From Pedobacter mendelii (lineage in GTDB: Bacteria; Bacteroidota; Bacteroidia; Sphingobacteriales; Sphingobacteriaceae), in contig NZ_BMDJ01000009.1 of the NCBI RefSeq assembly GCF_014635725.1, positions 62,001-126,000 on the forward strand: a DNA stretch of 64,000 nt, in the 5' to 3' direction. Positions 52,563 through 62,582 of this stretch are shown in pieces. The stretch's first letter is position 1. Each line of letters starts with the position of its first letter. Under the pieces are notes generated by a model. It was not told the DNA's origin and ran no database searches. It saw only the letters and a list, made by a program, of their open reading frames with translations. Both the position numbers and the translations under genes were made by a program.

Positions 52563-53333
52563 ATGCAAGAAAAGAACGACTCTAGAATCCGTAAAGTAAA
52601 AAGTATTTTAGTTACTTTGCCGAAACCTGAAACAGAAAAATCTCCCTATTACGATTTAGCTAAAAAGCATAACCTTAAAGTAGATTTTAGATCATTTATT
52701 CACGTGGAAGGTGTGCCTGCGAGGGATTTTAGAAAGGATAAAATTAGCCTTGGTGATTTTACAGCAGTAATTTTTACCAGTCGTAATGCTGCAGATCATT
52801 TCTTTAGAATTTGCGAAGAAATGCGTTATGATGTACCTGCTGAATTAAAATATTTCTGCCTGTCTGAGACAATTGCTTTGTATCTTCAGAAATACATTCA
52901 GTATCGGAAACGTAAAATTTTCTTTGGAAAACAAACGGCTTCAGATTTAGCTGAAGTATTAAAAAAACATGCTAACGAAAAATTTTTGTATCCATGTTCT
53001 GATATGGCAACCGAAGATACAATGAAATTTTTAGAAAAGAGCGGTTATGATTTTACGCCTGCAGTTCTGTTTAAAACAGTTGTAAGTGATCTTTCTGATT
53101 TAGCCGAGGTTTTTTATGACGTTATTGCGTTCTTCAGTCCATCAAGTATTCAGTCGTTATTTAAAAATTTTCCTGACTTCAAACAAAATAATACTAGGAT
53201 TGCAGCGTTTGGAGTAAATACAAGTAAAGCAGTAACAGACCTAGGCCTTATTGTTGATATCGCAGCTCCATTACCGGGTGTGCCTTCAATGACTATGGCT
53301 ATTGAGAATTATATCAAAGTATCTAATAAATAA
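52563..53333 (+). CDS. hemD: Uroporphyrinogen-III synthase
   Basis: The 256-residue protein has the two-lobed HemD fold signature of Bacteroidetes: ILVTLPKPETEKSPY near the start, AVIFTSRNAADHFFRICEE (about 75-93), and in the second lobe DVIAFFSPSSIQSLFKNFP, then AAFGVNTSKAV. HemD closes hydroxymethylbilane to uroporphyrinogen III in heme synthesis. It lies 13 bp after the DUF4271 gene. The gldKLMN operon begins 224 bp later and probably has a separate promoter. Confidence 0.92.
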   Translation: MQEKNDSRIRKVKSILVTLPKPETEKSPYYDLAKKHNLKVDFRSFIHVEGVPARDFRKDKISLGDFTAVIFTSRNAADHFFRICEEMRYDVPAELKYFCLSETIALYLQKYIQYRKRKIFFGKQTASDLAEVLKKHANEKFLYPCSDMATEDTMKFLEKSGYDFTPAVLFKTVVSDLSDLAEVFYDVIAFFSPSSIQSLFKNFPDFKQNNTRIAAFGVNTSKAVTDLGLIVDIAAPLPGVPSMTMAIENYIKVSNK

Positions 53334-53557
53334 AGATTCCCTCTAATTTATTTCTTTAAGCAACAATAAACTGCAACTTTATAAGTTATAGCAGAATGAT
53401 GGTGCATTTCTGTAACAGAAATATTAGAATAAAAGTGTTGTAAAAGCATTCTTATGTTCTAATAAAGATACTTTCGTGTAAAATTTTTGCATTTGTTGTT
53501 TATTTAAATGATTTTTGATACAATTGCTAATTGTGTTTTGTACACTATAATTAATAT

Positions 53558-54880
53558 ATGAAGAAAATCTACTTTTTGGCTATAATGGCTGTAACTGTAT
53601 TACTTTCAAGCTGTGGTCATGGTGGGCAGGGTGAGTTAGTTGGCGCTTACAATCGCAAATTTAAAAATCAACGTATTCCTCTGGGTATGGTGTATATTCC
53701 ACCAGGTCATACACCAATGGGTGGATCTGATGAAGACATTACATTTTCTCAATCAGGGCCAAGCAGAATGACAACTATAAGTGCATTCTTTATGGATCAA
53801 ACCGAGATTTCAAATGCAGAGTACCGTCAATTTACTAAGTGGGTTCGTGATTCAATAGCAATAGTAATGATGGGCAATCCTCAACAATTCATGATGACTC
53901 AAAAGGGTGCTGCAGCCAGTGCCTTGGGTGGTGAAAAATATATTGATTGGAAAAAAGTTGGTAATGGCTCAGCAATCTGGAGCGGTAAAAGCAAAGGAGC
54001 CAATGCAGCCAATGCAAGTCAATTAGATAATATGTATTATTCTGGTTTAGATGCTTTGCCAGGCAGAAAAGAGATTGATGTTCGTAAATTAGAATATTCT
54101 TATGGTATTTTAAATTTAGATAAAGCAGCTATAGGTCATAAAGATCCAAACAGCAAACGTCAGGACTATATAGACAGATATACGATTGCAGTTTATCCTG
54201 ATACGATGGTTTGGAAAACAGATTATTCTTATTCTCAAAATGATCCGATGGTTAGAGGCTATTTTAATCATCCTTCTTATGATGATTATCCTGTAGTGGG
54301 TGTAAGCTGGGAACAAACACAAGCATTTTCACATTGGCGTACACAACTTTATCAAGGTGTAGCATCAGCAAGAAAAATGCCTTTAAATGCCAGAATGGAT
54401 TATGATTTACCTTCAGAAACCCAATTCGAATATGCATCAAGGGGAGGTAACACTAAAACTAAGTACCCTTGGGGCGGCCCATACATCAGAAATACTAAAG
54501 GTTGTTTACAAGCAAATTTTAAACCTGGCCGTGGCGATTATTCAAGCGATGGTGGTATTTATACGGTTGGTGTAAGATCATATTTCCCTAATGATTACGG
54601 CTTGTACAACATGTCTGGTAATGTTGCAGAATGGACAAAAACCGCCTACAATAAATCTGCAAGTCCTTTATTACATGATTTAAACCCGAACTTTACCTAC
54701 GTTGCCGGTAAAGACGATAGTAAATATTTAAAGCGAAAAGTAGTTAAAGGTGGATCATGGAAAGATACAGGCTATTTCCTTCAAAATGCAGTGTCTACTT
54801 ACGAATATCAAGACCAACAAAGATCTTACATCGGTTTTAGATGCGTTTCTGCTTATCCAGGAACCGACTTAAGAAACTAA
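53558..54880 (+). CDS. gldK: Type IX secretion/gliding motility lipoprotein GldK
   Basis: The 440-residue protein has a lipoprotein signal (MKKIYFLAIMAVTVLLSSCG) and a formylglycine-generating-enzyme-like (SUMF1) domain with GMVYIPPGHTPMGGSDED at the start and YGLYNMSGNVAEWTKTAY and VKGGSWKDTGYF near the end. In the T9SS, GldK (PorK) forms a ring with GldN under the outer membrane. It is followed by gldL, gldM and gldN in the usual order, which secures the call. GldJ is a paralogue, but the order excludes it here. Confidence 0.95.
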   Translation: MKKIYFLAIMAVTVLLSSCGHGGQGELVGAYNRKFKNQRIPLGMVYIPPGHTPMGGSDEDITFSQSGPSRMTTISAFFMDQTEISNAEYRQFTKWVRDSIAIVMMGNPQQFMMTQKGAAASALGGEKYIDWKKVGNGSAIWSGKSKGANAANASQLDNMYYSGLDALPGRKEIDVRKLEYSYGILNLDKAAIGHKDPNSKRQDYIDRYTIAVYPDTMVWKTDYSYSQNDPMVRGYFNHPSYDDYPVVGVSWEQTQAFSHWRTQLYQGVASARKMPLNARMDYDLPSETQFEYASRGGNTKTKYPWGGPYIRNTKGCLQANFKPGRGDYSSDGGIYTVGVRSYFPNDYGLYNMSGNVAEWTKTAYNKSASPLLHDLNPNFTYVAGKDDSKYLKRKVVKGGSWKDTGYFLQNAVSTYEYQDQQRSYIGFRCVSAYPGTDLRN

Positions 54881-54930
54881 AAAAATCAAACCAACAAAAA
54901 CTAAAACTAAAAGAAAAACATTAAAATTTT

Positions 54931-55737
54931 ATGGCAGCAAAGAAACAACCAGGTTGGTTACACGTAGCGATTTCATGGGGAGCAAGTATTGTAATTATCG
55001 GGGCATTATTTAAGATTTTGCACATTGGCGGAATATTAGGTAACTACATGATAGGTATTGGATTAGGCGTTGAATCTATCCTATTCTTTTTGACTGGTTT
55101 CTTCCCACCTGAGCCTGAACCTGCTTGGGAAAGAGTTTATCCTGAATTAAGAGAAGATTTTAAAGGTGAGTTGCCAGTAGCAACAACAAGACCAGTTGCT
55201 GCAGTATCCTCTCCAAATACAGCAGCTTTAGATAAAATGTTATCAGAAGCTAAAATTGGGCCAGAGTTAATTGAAAGTTTAGGTACAGGTCTTCGTACAT
55301 TCGGAGATAAAGTAGCTTCTATTTCTAACGTAGCTGATGCATCTTTAGCAACTACCGAATTTACAGGTAAAGTAAAAACTGCATCTGCCAGCTTTGATAA
55401 CCTAAGTGCATCTTTCGAAAAAGCAACTGCTAACTTAAAAGCGATGGGAGAGAGCAATGTAGATTCTCAGGCTTATCACGATCAGGTAAATAATTTATCT
55501 AAAAACTTATCGGCTTTAAACGCTGTATATGAATTAGAATTGCAGGATTCTAGCGCACACTTAAAATCGATGAATAAATTCTATTCTAACCTTTCACTTA
55601 CCATGCAAAACTTTAACGAATCGATGGAAGATTCTAAACAGTTCAAAGAAGAAGTGAATAAGTTAGCTAAAAACCTATCATCCCTTAATGCGATTTATGG
55701 TAATATGCTATCGGCTATGAACAGCCCTCGTGTATAA
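54931..55737 (+). CDS. gldL: Gliding motility protein GldL, T9SS motor component
   Basis: The 268-residue protein has two N-terminal membrane helices (about residues 12-32 and 36-56), with the conserved intramembrane Glu48 in GLGVESILFF and Lys28 in the first helix, both implicated in the proton-driven motor. A cytosolic helical C-terminal region follows, with an internal duplication (VNNLSKNLSALNAVYE and VNKLAKNLSSLNAIYG). GldL forms the inner-membrane motor with GldM. It starts 50 bp after gldK. Confidence 0.96.
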   Translation: MAAKKQPGWLHVAISWGASIVIIGALFKILHIGGILGNYMIGIGLGVESILFFLTGFFPPEPEPAWERVYPELREDFKGELPVATTRPVAAVSSPNTAALDKMLSEAKIGPELIESLGTGLRTFGDKVASISNVADASLATTEFTGKVKTASASFDNLSASFEKATANLKAMGESNVDSQAYHDQVNNLSKNLSALNAVYELELQDSSAHLKSMNKFYSNLSLTMQNFNESMEDSKQFKEEVNKLAKNLSSLNAIYGNMLSAMNSPRV

Positions 55738-55779
55738 TTTATATAGTTTTTAATTTTAAAATAGAAAGCTAAATAAACA

Positions 55780-57312
55780 ATGGCAGGCGGAAAAGAAACA
55801 ACAAGGCAGCGGATGATCAATATCATGTATTTGGTATTGTTAGCCATGCTGGCCTTAAACGTATCAGATACAATATTAGACGCATTCAAAAATATCAATG
55901 ATAGTTTGGATACATCAAAAACCAACGTTAATACAGGTATAGATCAGCTTTTTTCTTCTTTCGAAAATTCAAAACTTAAAGAAGAACCAGCTCGTGCTCA
56001 ACCAATTTATGATAAAGCTAAACAGGCAAAAGCAGCGGCTGATGAGTTGAATAACTATATTGAAGGCATTAAAAAGCAATTTACTGCAGCTGGCGATGGT
56101 ATTAACCCAGAAACTGGAGACTTGACTAATCGTGATAATCAGGATATTGCTCCTAATTTAATGATTAACCAAAAGGAAGGTGAAAAGTTGAAAGCCAAAA
56201 TTAACGCAACCCGCGAAAAATTAATTTCGCTTCTTGATCCGAAAGATAGAGAAGGCATTACATTTTCATTGGAAGCCAAAGATCCGGCTAGAAAAAGAAA
56301 AGGAAATTGGCAAGAAACATTGTTTGGAGAAGGAACTCCTTTAACTGCTGCAATGACAATTTTAACCAAGCTTCAAACCGATACAAAAAATGCTGAAGCT
56401 GAAGTAGTTAAAAAATTATTCGGAAATATGGATAAAGCTGTAGTTAACATAGATAAATTTGCTGCGGTTGCTGTGGCACCAACATCTTATGTTATTCAAG
56501 GTCAGCCTTATACTGCTGAAGTATTTTTAACTGCAAGTGATTCAAAATCAAATCCTGAAATTATTGTAGGAGGTGGTAAATTAAATGTTAGAGATGGTAA
56601 AGGAACTTATACAGGAAGTACAGGTAGTGTAGGTGTTTTTAAATGGGTTGGTACGGTTCGTATTAAACAAACCGACGGGCAGATAAAAGAATACAGAACG
56701 CCAGAGCAAACCTATCAAGTTGCAAAACCATCAGCTACGGTTTCATCAACAAAAATGAATGTTATTTATGCAGGTATTCCAAACCCATTTTCTGTTTCGG
56801 CAGCAGGCTTCCCTTTAGAAAGTGTAAAGGCTTCAATTTCTGGAGGCAGCATGTCTGGAGGAAATGGAAACTATATGGTAAACGTTTCTGGTGGACAAGT
56901 TGGTTCTGAGGTTTCAATAAATGTTAGTGCAAGCAATGCAGGCAAAACGGTTAACTTGGGTGTACAAAAATTTAGAGTAAAGGCAATTCCTGCACCTATT
57001 GCAAAAGTGGGTGGTAGAATTGGTGGTGATGTTTCATCAGTACAATTGAAAAGTGAAACAGAGATAGAAGCAGATTTAGATGACTTTCCTTTTGATGTAA
57101 GCTTTAAAATATTAAGATATAAAATAACAGTAATAAAACCGCGTTCTGAAGCAGTTACCATTGCTGGTAGCGGTGGGAATTTCGGTGGTGCTGTTAGAAG
57201 TGCAATGAATGCAATTACACCTGGTTCTAAAGTGTTCTTTGATGATATCGTTTCTCAAGGTCCAGATGGTCGTCAAAGAATTTTGCCTTCTGTTTCATTT
57301 AATGTTAAATAA
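55780..57312 (+). CDS. gldM: Gliding motility protein GldM, T9SS motor component
   Basis: The 510-residue protein has one N-terminal membrane helix (IMYLVLLAMLALNVSDTIL, about 14-32) and a long periplasmic region that in this family folds into four domains reaching GldK/GldN. The family start MAGGKETTRQRMINIMYLVL is clear. GldM dimers penetrate the GldL pentamer and are thought to transmit motor torque. It is 42 bp after gldL and 7 bp before gldN. Confidence 0.96.
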   Translation: MAGGKETTRQRMINIMYLVLLAMLALNVSDTILDAFKNINDSLDTSKTNVNTGIDQLFSSFENSKLKEEPARAQPIYDKAKQAKAAADELNNYIEGIKKQFTAAGDGINPETGDLTNRDNQDIAPNLMINQKEGEKLKAKINATREKLISLLDPKDREGITFSLEAKDPARKRKGNWQETLFGEGTPLTAAMTILTKLQTDTKNAEAEVVKKLFGNMDKAVVNIDKFAAVAVAPTSYVIQGQPYTAEVFLTASDSKSNPEIIVGGGKLNVRDGKGTYTGSTGSVGVFKWVGTVRIKQTDGQIKEYRTPEQTYQVAKPSATVSSTKMNVIYAGIPNPFSVSAAGFPLESVKASISGGSMSGGNGNYMVNVSGGQVGSEVSINVSASNAGKTVNLGVQKFRVKAIPAPIAKVGGRIGGDVSSVQLKSETEIEADLDDFPFDVSFKILRYKITVIKPRSEAVTIAGSGGNFGGAVRSAMNAITPGSKVFFDDIVSQGPDGRQRILPSVSFNVK

Positions 57313-57319
57313 AAGAAAG

Positions 57320-58234
57320 ATGAAAAGGATTTTAAGCATTGCTGTTTTAGTTTTATCTACTGGGTTTGTATTTGCGCAAACGCCGCTTAAAAAGAAAACC
57401 ACTACAACTTCAACAAAAGCAGTGGCAGGAAATATAGTTGTACCAATAGATAGCACTAAAAAGGTAACGGTAAAGAAAAAATTAAAAGTACCTCCAAAGG
57501 ATGGTTTTTATGCCCGTAAGGATATAGATAGTACTGAAATGGTTCCTCTTGCAGATGTGCGTGAAGAAGATGTATTTTATGCAAAGCGCATTTGGCGTGA
57601 AATTGACTTACGCGATACTGTTAATTCTGTTTTAAAATCGCCGAAATCCAGGTTGATTGATGTTTTAATTTCATCAATAAAATCAGAAGAATTAACTGCT
57701 TATGCACCAATTGATAGTATGTTGAATGAAGATGATACTTTTCAAATGCCGCTAAGTGCAGATTCTGCAGCAAAAGGTGCTTTAGGAACATCGGAAATTT
57801 CAAACAATAAAACAGGAACAGTTACTACCGTTGTTAATGATTTTAATCCAGAAGCTTTCTTGAAATTTCGAATTAAAGAAGATTGGATTTTCGATACAAA
57901 GCGTTCTATTTTTGAACCGCGTATTGTAGGTATTGCACCATTGAAATACAATGAGATCTCTAAAGTTTGGCAGCCGGTATTTTGGGTAAGTTATGATGAG
58001 TTAAGACCAATTATTGCGCATAAGAGATTAGTAAATACAAATAATGATGCATCTTCTCTAAGTTTTGATGATTTCTTTCTTCGTCGGTTGTTTAGCAGTT
58101 ATATTGTAAAAGAATCTAATCCTGGTGATAATAAACTTAGAGATATTATTTCTGACCCAAGAGAAAGATTGATGGAATCGGAAAGAATTAAAAAATCGGT
58201 TCTTGATTACGAACAAGGACTTTGGGAATATTAA
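57320..58234 (+). CDS. gldN: Gliding motility protein GldN, T9SS ring component
   Basis: I chose ATG 57320 because it gives a signal peptide (MKRILSIAVLVLSTGFVFAQ); longer in-frame starts overlap gldM and are not family-like. The 304-residue protein has a low-complexity Thr/Lys/Val linker (about 25-60), then the GldN core with EEDVFYAKRIWREIDLRDTVN, the family-typical VWQPVFWVSYDELR segment, and the SFDDFFLRRLFSSYI end. It forms the periplasmic ring with GldK. A strong terminator follows. Confidence 0.95.
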   Translation: MKRILSIAVLVLSTGFVFAQTPLKKKTTTTSTKAVAGNIVVPIDSTKKVTVKKKLKVPPKDGFYARKDIDSTEMVPLADVREEDVFYAKRIWREIDLRDTVNSVLKSPKSRLIDVLISSIKSEELTAYAPIDSMLNEDDTFQMPLSADSAAKGALGTSEISNNKTGTVTTVVNDFNPEAFLKFRIKEDWIFDTKRSIFEPRIVGIAPLKYNEISKVWQPVFWVSYDELRPIIAHKRLVNTNNDASSLSFDDFFLRRLFSSYIVKESNPGDNKLRDIISDPRERLMESERIKKSVLDYEQGLWEY

Positions 58235-58278
58235 TATAATTAAGTTAATTAACCCATCAAATGATGAATCGATATAAG

Positions 58279-58311
58279 AAGGAGCAAATTGAAATCTGCT
58301 CCTTTTTTTTT
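58279..58311 (+). terminator. Terminator of the gldKLMN operon
   Basis: AAGGAGCA (58279-58286) and TGCTCCTT (58297-58304) pair around a 10-nt loop, followed by a run of about nine T. It is 45 bp after the gldN stop. Confidence 0.9.
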
Positions 58312-58344
58312 GGTCAAAAACTGTTTACAAAGTCTTAATGGCTC

Positions 58345-60180
58345 CTAGTGATTTGGGTTTTCAGCTTGTACTTCTGGCACTTGAGGAGTAAAATATTCAA
58401 GCAAAGTAGCAACCTGTTTTTTATTAAGTACTTCACTTAATTCTTTTTCCGTTGCTTCTTTTATTTTTTTAACGGATTTGAAATGCGTTAATAATTTATC
58501 TGCAGTGGTTTTGCCAATGCCATCAATCTGTTCAAGTTCTGTTTTTAAAGTTCCTTGGTCACGTTTTTTTCGGTGAAAAGTAATGCCAAAACGGTGGGCT
58601 TCATCACGTAATTGTTGAATTACTTTTAGCGTTTCTGATTTTTTATCAAGATAAAGCGGATAAGAATCCCCGGGATAAAATAATTCTTCTAACCTCTTGG
58701 CAATACCAATTATTGTTACTTTATTTTCTATACCTAAAAGTTTTAAGCTCTTCACGGCAGAAGAAAGCTGGCCTTTACCGCCATCTATAATAATAAGTTG
58801 AGGCAAAGACTGATCTTCGTCGAGCATACGCCTGTAGCGTCGGAAAACAGCTTCTTCCATGGTTGCAAAATCATTTGGACCTTCAACCGTTTTTACATTA
58901 AAGTGTCTATAATCTTTTTTAGATGGTTTAGCATCTTTAAAAACAACAATAGCTGAAACTGGATACTTGCCCTGAAAGTTCGAGTTATCAAAACATTCTA
59001 TGTGCTGTGGGAGTTGGGTTAGGCGTAAATCCTTTTGCATTGTTGCCAAAATTCTATCTGTGCGCAAATCAGGATTTAATTTTTCGTATTGATTCAGTTT
59101 TTCTTTTTTAAAAAATAGAACGTTTTTTTGCGATAGCTCTAAAAGTTTCTTTTTCTCGCCAAGTTTTGGTACGGTAAAACGTAAACTTTCATCTTCTAAT
59201 GCCGGTTCAAAGGGTACAATAATTTCTCTTGATGTACTATTAAATTTTGTTCTGAAGTCTAAAAGCGCAAGCGTTAAAATTTCATCGTCACTTTCATCCA
59301 ATTGTTTTTTAACCTCAATGGTTTGCGTTTGAATGATGGTTCCATTCATTACTTTCAGGTAATTTACAAATGCATACCTTTCATCAGATGCAATACTTAC
59401 CACATCAACATTAGTAATTGCACTGTTTACAACAGTCGATTTGCTTTGATACTTTTCTAAAACTTGTAATCGTCTTGAGTACTGATGCGCCAATTCAAAA
59501 TTTAATTCTTCAGATGCATTTTTAATAATGCCTTTTACATCACGTATAACATTGCCAATTTTACCGTTTAGAATTTCTTTTATCTCACCAATGTTTTTGT
59601 CGTAATCGCTTTCCGTTTGGTAAGCCTGGCATGGTCCTTTGCAATTACCGATTTGATATTCCAGGCAAACCTTAAATTTCCCTTCAGCAATGTTTTTATC
59701 ATTTAAAGGCAAACTACAGGTTCGCAAAGTATAGGTTTCCTTAATTAAATCCAGAATGGTGTGCATCATGCCTATCGAACCATAGGGACCAAAATAGGTA
59801 GAACCATCTTTAATTACTTTTCTGGTCCAGTAAATTCGTGGGTAGTTTTCATTTTTAACAATAATCCAGGGATAAGTTTTATCATCTTTTAAATTGATGT
59901 TAAACTTAGGTTGATGTTTTTTAATTAAGCTATTTTCGAGTAACCAGGCATCAATTTCTGTATCAACTATAGTAAAAGTTATCTTTCTTATTTTAGAAAC
60001 CAAAACCCTCGTTTTACCATTGAATTGATTTTTATCACTATTGAAATAAGAGCCAACACGGTTGCGTAAATCTTTTGCTTTTCCGATATACATTAACTTT
60101 CCGTCGGCATCCCAATATTGGTACACACCCGGTTTATGTGGTATTGCGGTTAATGCTGTTTTATGGTCGAAACTGCTCAT
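58345..60180 (-). CDS. uvrC: Excinuclease ABC subunit C
   Basis: The 611-residue protein shows the UvrC layout: a GIY-YIG nuclease at the start (KPGVYQYWDADGKLMYIGKA), the UVR helix near 200-240, a C-terminal RNase H-like endonuclease domain (IECFDNSNFQGKYPVSAIVV with the catalytic Asp, and IIDGGKGQLSSAV), and a C-terminal helix-hairpin-helix (EQIDGIGKTTADKLLTHFKS). It makes the dual incisions in nucleotide excision repair. It is convergent with the gld operon. Confidence 0.96.
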   Translation of the reverse strand: MSSFDHKTALTAIPHKPGVYQYWDADGKLMYIGKAKDLRNRVGSYFNSDKNQFNGKTRVLVSKIRKITFTIVDTEIDAWLLENSLIKKHQPKFNINLKDDKTYPWIIVKNENYPRIYWTRKVIKDGSTYFGPYGSIGMMHTILDLIKETYTLRTCSLPLNDKNIAEGKFKVCLEYQIGNCKGPCQAYQTESDYDKNIGEIKEILNGKIGNVIRDVKGIIKNASEELNFELAHQYSRRLQVLEKYQSKSTVVNSAITNVDVVSIASDERYAFVNYLKVMNGTIIQTQTIEVKKQLDESDDEILTLALLDFRTKFNSTSREIIVPFEPALEDESLRFTVPKLGEKKKLLELSQKNVLFFKKEKLNQYEKLNPDLRTDRILATMQKDLRLTQLPQHIECFDNSNFQGKYPVSAIVVFKDAKPSKKDYRHFNVKTVEGPNDFATMEEAVFRRYRRMLDEDQSLPQLIIIDGGKGQLSSAVKSLKLLGIENKVTIIGIAKRLEELFYPGDSYPLYLDKKSETLKVIQQLRDEAHRFGITFHRKKRDQGTLKTELEQIDGIGKTTADKLLTHFKSVKKIKEATEKELSEVLNKKQVATLLEYFTPQVPEVQAENPNH

Positions 60181-60243
60181 TTAATTACAAAAATAGAATT
60201 CAAAAAGGGAAATCTCTCAGAGATATGATTATTGTTCAAAGAA

Positions 60244-60358
60244 TTTGGGCGTGTCCCTAAGCTACGCAAAGGGTCAGGCTATCCATTGCAAGTCCTCAAA
60301 CCGAAAAAAACGGTTCTCCGGTCTTTCCATTTCTATCCTTCACGCAAAACCCTTCGTA
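60244..60358. repeat. Second copy of the TTGGGCGT...AAGCTACGCAA dispersed repeat
   Basis: The core (60244-60279) matches 43876-43909 with a few changes: TTGGGCGTGTCCCTAAGCTA then CGCAAAGGGTCAGGCT. The rest of the gap before the PBP gene is C/T-rich, with a small dyad CCGAAAAAAACGG (60301-60313). No gene is seen. Confidence 0.65.
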
Positions 60359-62581
60359 TTAAAAACCTAATTTCTCATCAAGTTCTGTTGTCCCTTCCTC
60401 TTGTTTCTGATATTGATTACAATCAAATACAATAGAAACACCAGATTTTGGTGCATCGAAATCAGCATGGCTTATTTTTAAACCCGGATTAGCATAAACC
60501 CTTTTTATAAAGCCTGCGAAAATAGGCAGCGCAGTATTGGCACCTTCACCTTGACTAGTACTTAAAAAGTGAAATGCCCTGTCCTCGCAACCTGTCCATA
60601 TACCGGTTACCAACTGAGGGGTAATCGCCATAAACCAACCATCGGAATTATTCTGTGTGGTACCCGTTTTGCCACCAATAGGGGCATTAACCTTATATTT
60701 ATAATTTAGTCTCGCACCCGTTCCACCTGTAACCACACCTTTGAGCATTCTTGTCATCACGTAAGCAACTTCTTCGCTCATTATCGGTTTTGGTATTGGC
60801 TTTTGAGAGAATAAAACAACACCATTTTTATCTTCGACTCTTAATAAATAAACTGGTTGAGTGTAAATTCCTTTATTCGCAAAAGCACTGTAAGCACCAA
60901 CCATATTGTAAACTGAAGCATCAAAAGAGCCAAGACAAATTGATGGATAAGCAGGTACATTTGGTATGCCCATTTTGGTTGCTAAATTGGCCACGGCTAC
61001 CGGACCAACTTGTTTCATCAGGTAAGCGGTAACATAATTCTGAGAATAAGCTAAAGCTTTTTGTAAAGTAATCGCACCCTCAAGTGGTTTTCCAGATGAT
61101 TTTGGTGTGTAAGGATCGCCATAACCCTCAATCGTTACGGGTACATTTGGAACAGTTAAGCATGGAGAAAAGCCATTCTCTACCGCAACTGCATAAGTAA
61201 ATGGTTTTGCCGTAGAACCTACCTGCCGGGTGCCCATTTTTACTTGATCGTATTTAAAATGCTCATAGTTAATGCCACCAACCCAGGCTTTAACATAACC
61301 ATTTGTCGGGTCCATCGTCATCATGGCGTTTCGCAAAAGCATTTTATAATAGCGAACCGAATCGATCGGTTTCATGATTGTATCGAGATTTCCTTTCCAG
61401 CTAAAAATGCTCATTTCAGTCTTAGTGTTGAAGTCATCTTTAATCTCCTCATCACTTTTCCCTTCAAGCTTTGCAGCTTTGTAGCGATCCGATCTTTTAA
61501 TACCTTGTTCAATTTGTAAAGCTTTATCCTTAAAAGGATTTCTACCTTTCCAACTATTAATAAACTGAGCTTGTAAAATACGCATATATTCCTTTTGCGC
61601 TTCCTCGGCATAAACCTGCATGTCGTAATTCAGTGTGGTATAAATCTTCAATCCATCGCGATCTAAATCATATGGAGTTCCATCAGGCTTAAATCTACTT
61701 GGATCAGCTAAGACAGCTTTAATATCATTTTTCAGAACTGATCTGAAGTAAGGGGCAATCCCATCATTCACGGTTGCCGCGTTAAAATGAAGGTTAAGTG
61801 ATGTTTCCTTTTCTTCATCAAACTGTTGTTGGGTTAAAAAATCAGATTTTACCATCATGGCCATTACCGTATTTCTTCTTGCTTTGGAACGCTCGGGATT
61901 ACGTGTTGGTGAGTACATGGTAATTCCTTTCTGCATTCCAACCAAAGTTGCAGCTTGTGGAACCGTTAATTTATCTGGTGTGGTGTTGAAATAAACTCTT
62001 GCAGCCGATTTAATGCCGTAAGCCTGATTACCGAAATCAACCGTGTTTAAATACATGGTAATGATTTCTTCTTTCGTATAGTTTCTTTCCAGTTTAACGG
62101 CAACAACCCATTCTTTAAACTTTTGCATTACTCGTTTAAAGAAATTCCTTTGTCTGCCTTCTTCCGAAAATAAATTTAAAGCCAATTGCTGGGTAATGGT
62201 ACTTCCACCTTGTTTTTTGCCTATTAAATTATATCCGATAATGGTAAAAGTACGCTGAAAATCAATTCCTGAATGTTCTTTAAAACGGGTATCTTCCGTG
62301 GCGATTAAACCATTTATTACGTTTGGAGAAATTTCTTTGTAAGTAACATTTGATCTGTTTTGAACAAAGTAGGTTCCAAGTGTTCTACCATCTTCGGCAA
62401 TTATTTCTGATGCCTGATTACTTTTAGGGTGTTCAATATCTCTGAAAGATGGTAAGCTACCGAAAAGACCGAATCCCATCATGGAAATAAATATGGCAAA
62501 TATTGCAATACCACCGATTACAATTTTCCAGATTCGTAGGTTATATCTTTTAACGTCGGCTGCAGAAAGGGATTTGTTCAT
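60359..62581 (-). CDS. Class A penicillin-binding protein (peptidoglycan transglycosylase/transpeptidase)
   Basis: The 740-residue protein has one N-terminal membrane helix (about 15-38), then a GT51 domain with the catalytic motif ATEDTRFKEHSGID (about 91-104) and QGGSTITQQLA-type sequence KKQGGSTITQQLALNLF. The transpeptidase domain has SxxK in GSTAKPFTYAVAV, SxN in SQNYVT, and KTG in GKTGTTQNNSDGW. All catalytic residues are present. It builds peptidoglycan at the outer face of the inner membrane. It starts 1 bp after the stop of the PorW-like gene, so the two are in one operon. Confidence 0.95.
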   Translation of the reverse strand: MNKSLSAADVKRYNLRIWKIVIGGIAIFAIFISMMGFGLFGSLPSFRDIEHPKSNQASEIIAEDGRTLGTYFVQNRSNVTYKEISPNVINGLIATEDTRFKEHSGIDFQRTFTIIGYNLIGKKQGGSTITQQLALNLFSEEGRQRNFFKRVMQKFKEWVVAVKLERNYTKEEIITMYLNTVDFGNQAYGIKSAARVYFNTTPDKLTVPQAATLVGMQKGITMYSPTRNPERSKARRNTVMAMMVKSDFLTQQQFDEEKETSLNLHFNAATVNDGIAPYFRSVLKNDIKAVLADPSRFKPDGTPYDLDRDGLKIYTTLNYDMQVYAEEAQKEYMRILQAQFINSWKGRNPFKDKALQIEQGIKRSDRYKAAKLEGKSDEEIKDDFNTKTEMSIFSWKGNLDTIMKPIDSVRYYKMLLRNAMMTMDPTNGYVKAWVGGINYEHFKYDQVKMGTRQVGSTAKPFTYAVAVENGFSPCLTVPNVPVTIEGYGDPYTPKSSGKPLEGAITLQKALAYSQNYVTAYLMKQVGPVAVANLATKMGIPNVPAYPSICLGSFDASVYNMVGAYSAFANKGIYTQPVYLLRVEDKNGVVLFSQKPIPKPIMSEEVAYVMTRMLKGVVTGGTGARLNYKYKVNAPIGGKTGTTQNNSDGWFMAITPQLVTGIWTGCEDRAFHFLSTSQGEGANTALPIFAGFIKRVYANPGLKISHADFDAPKSGVSIVFDCNQYQKQEEGTTELDEKLGF

Positions 62582-62582
62582 T

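Noticed and set aside
57209..57319. Long gldN start overlapping gldM by about 100 bp
   Set aside because: The extension is the out-of-frame reading of gldM; ATG 57320 gives a clean signal peptide.
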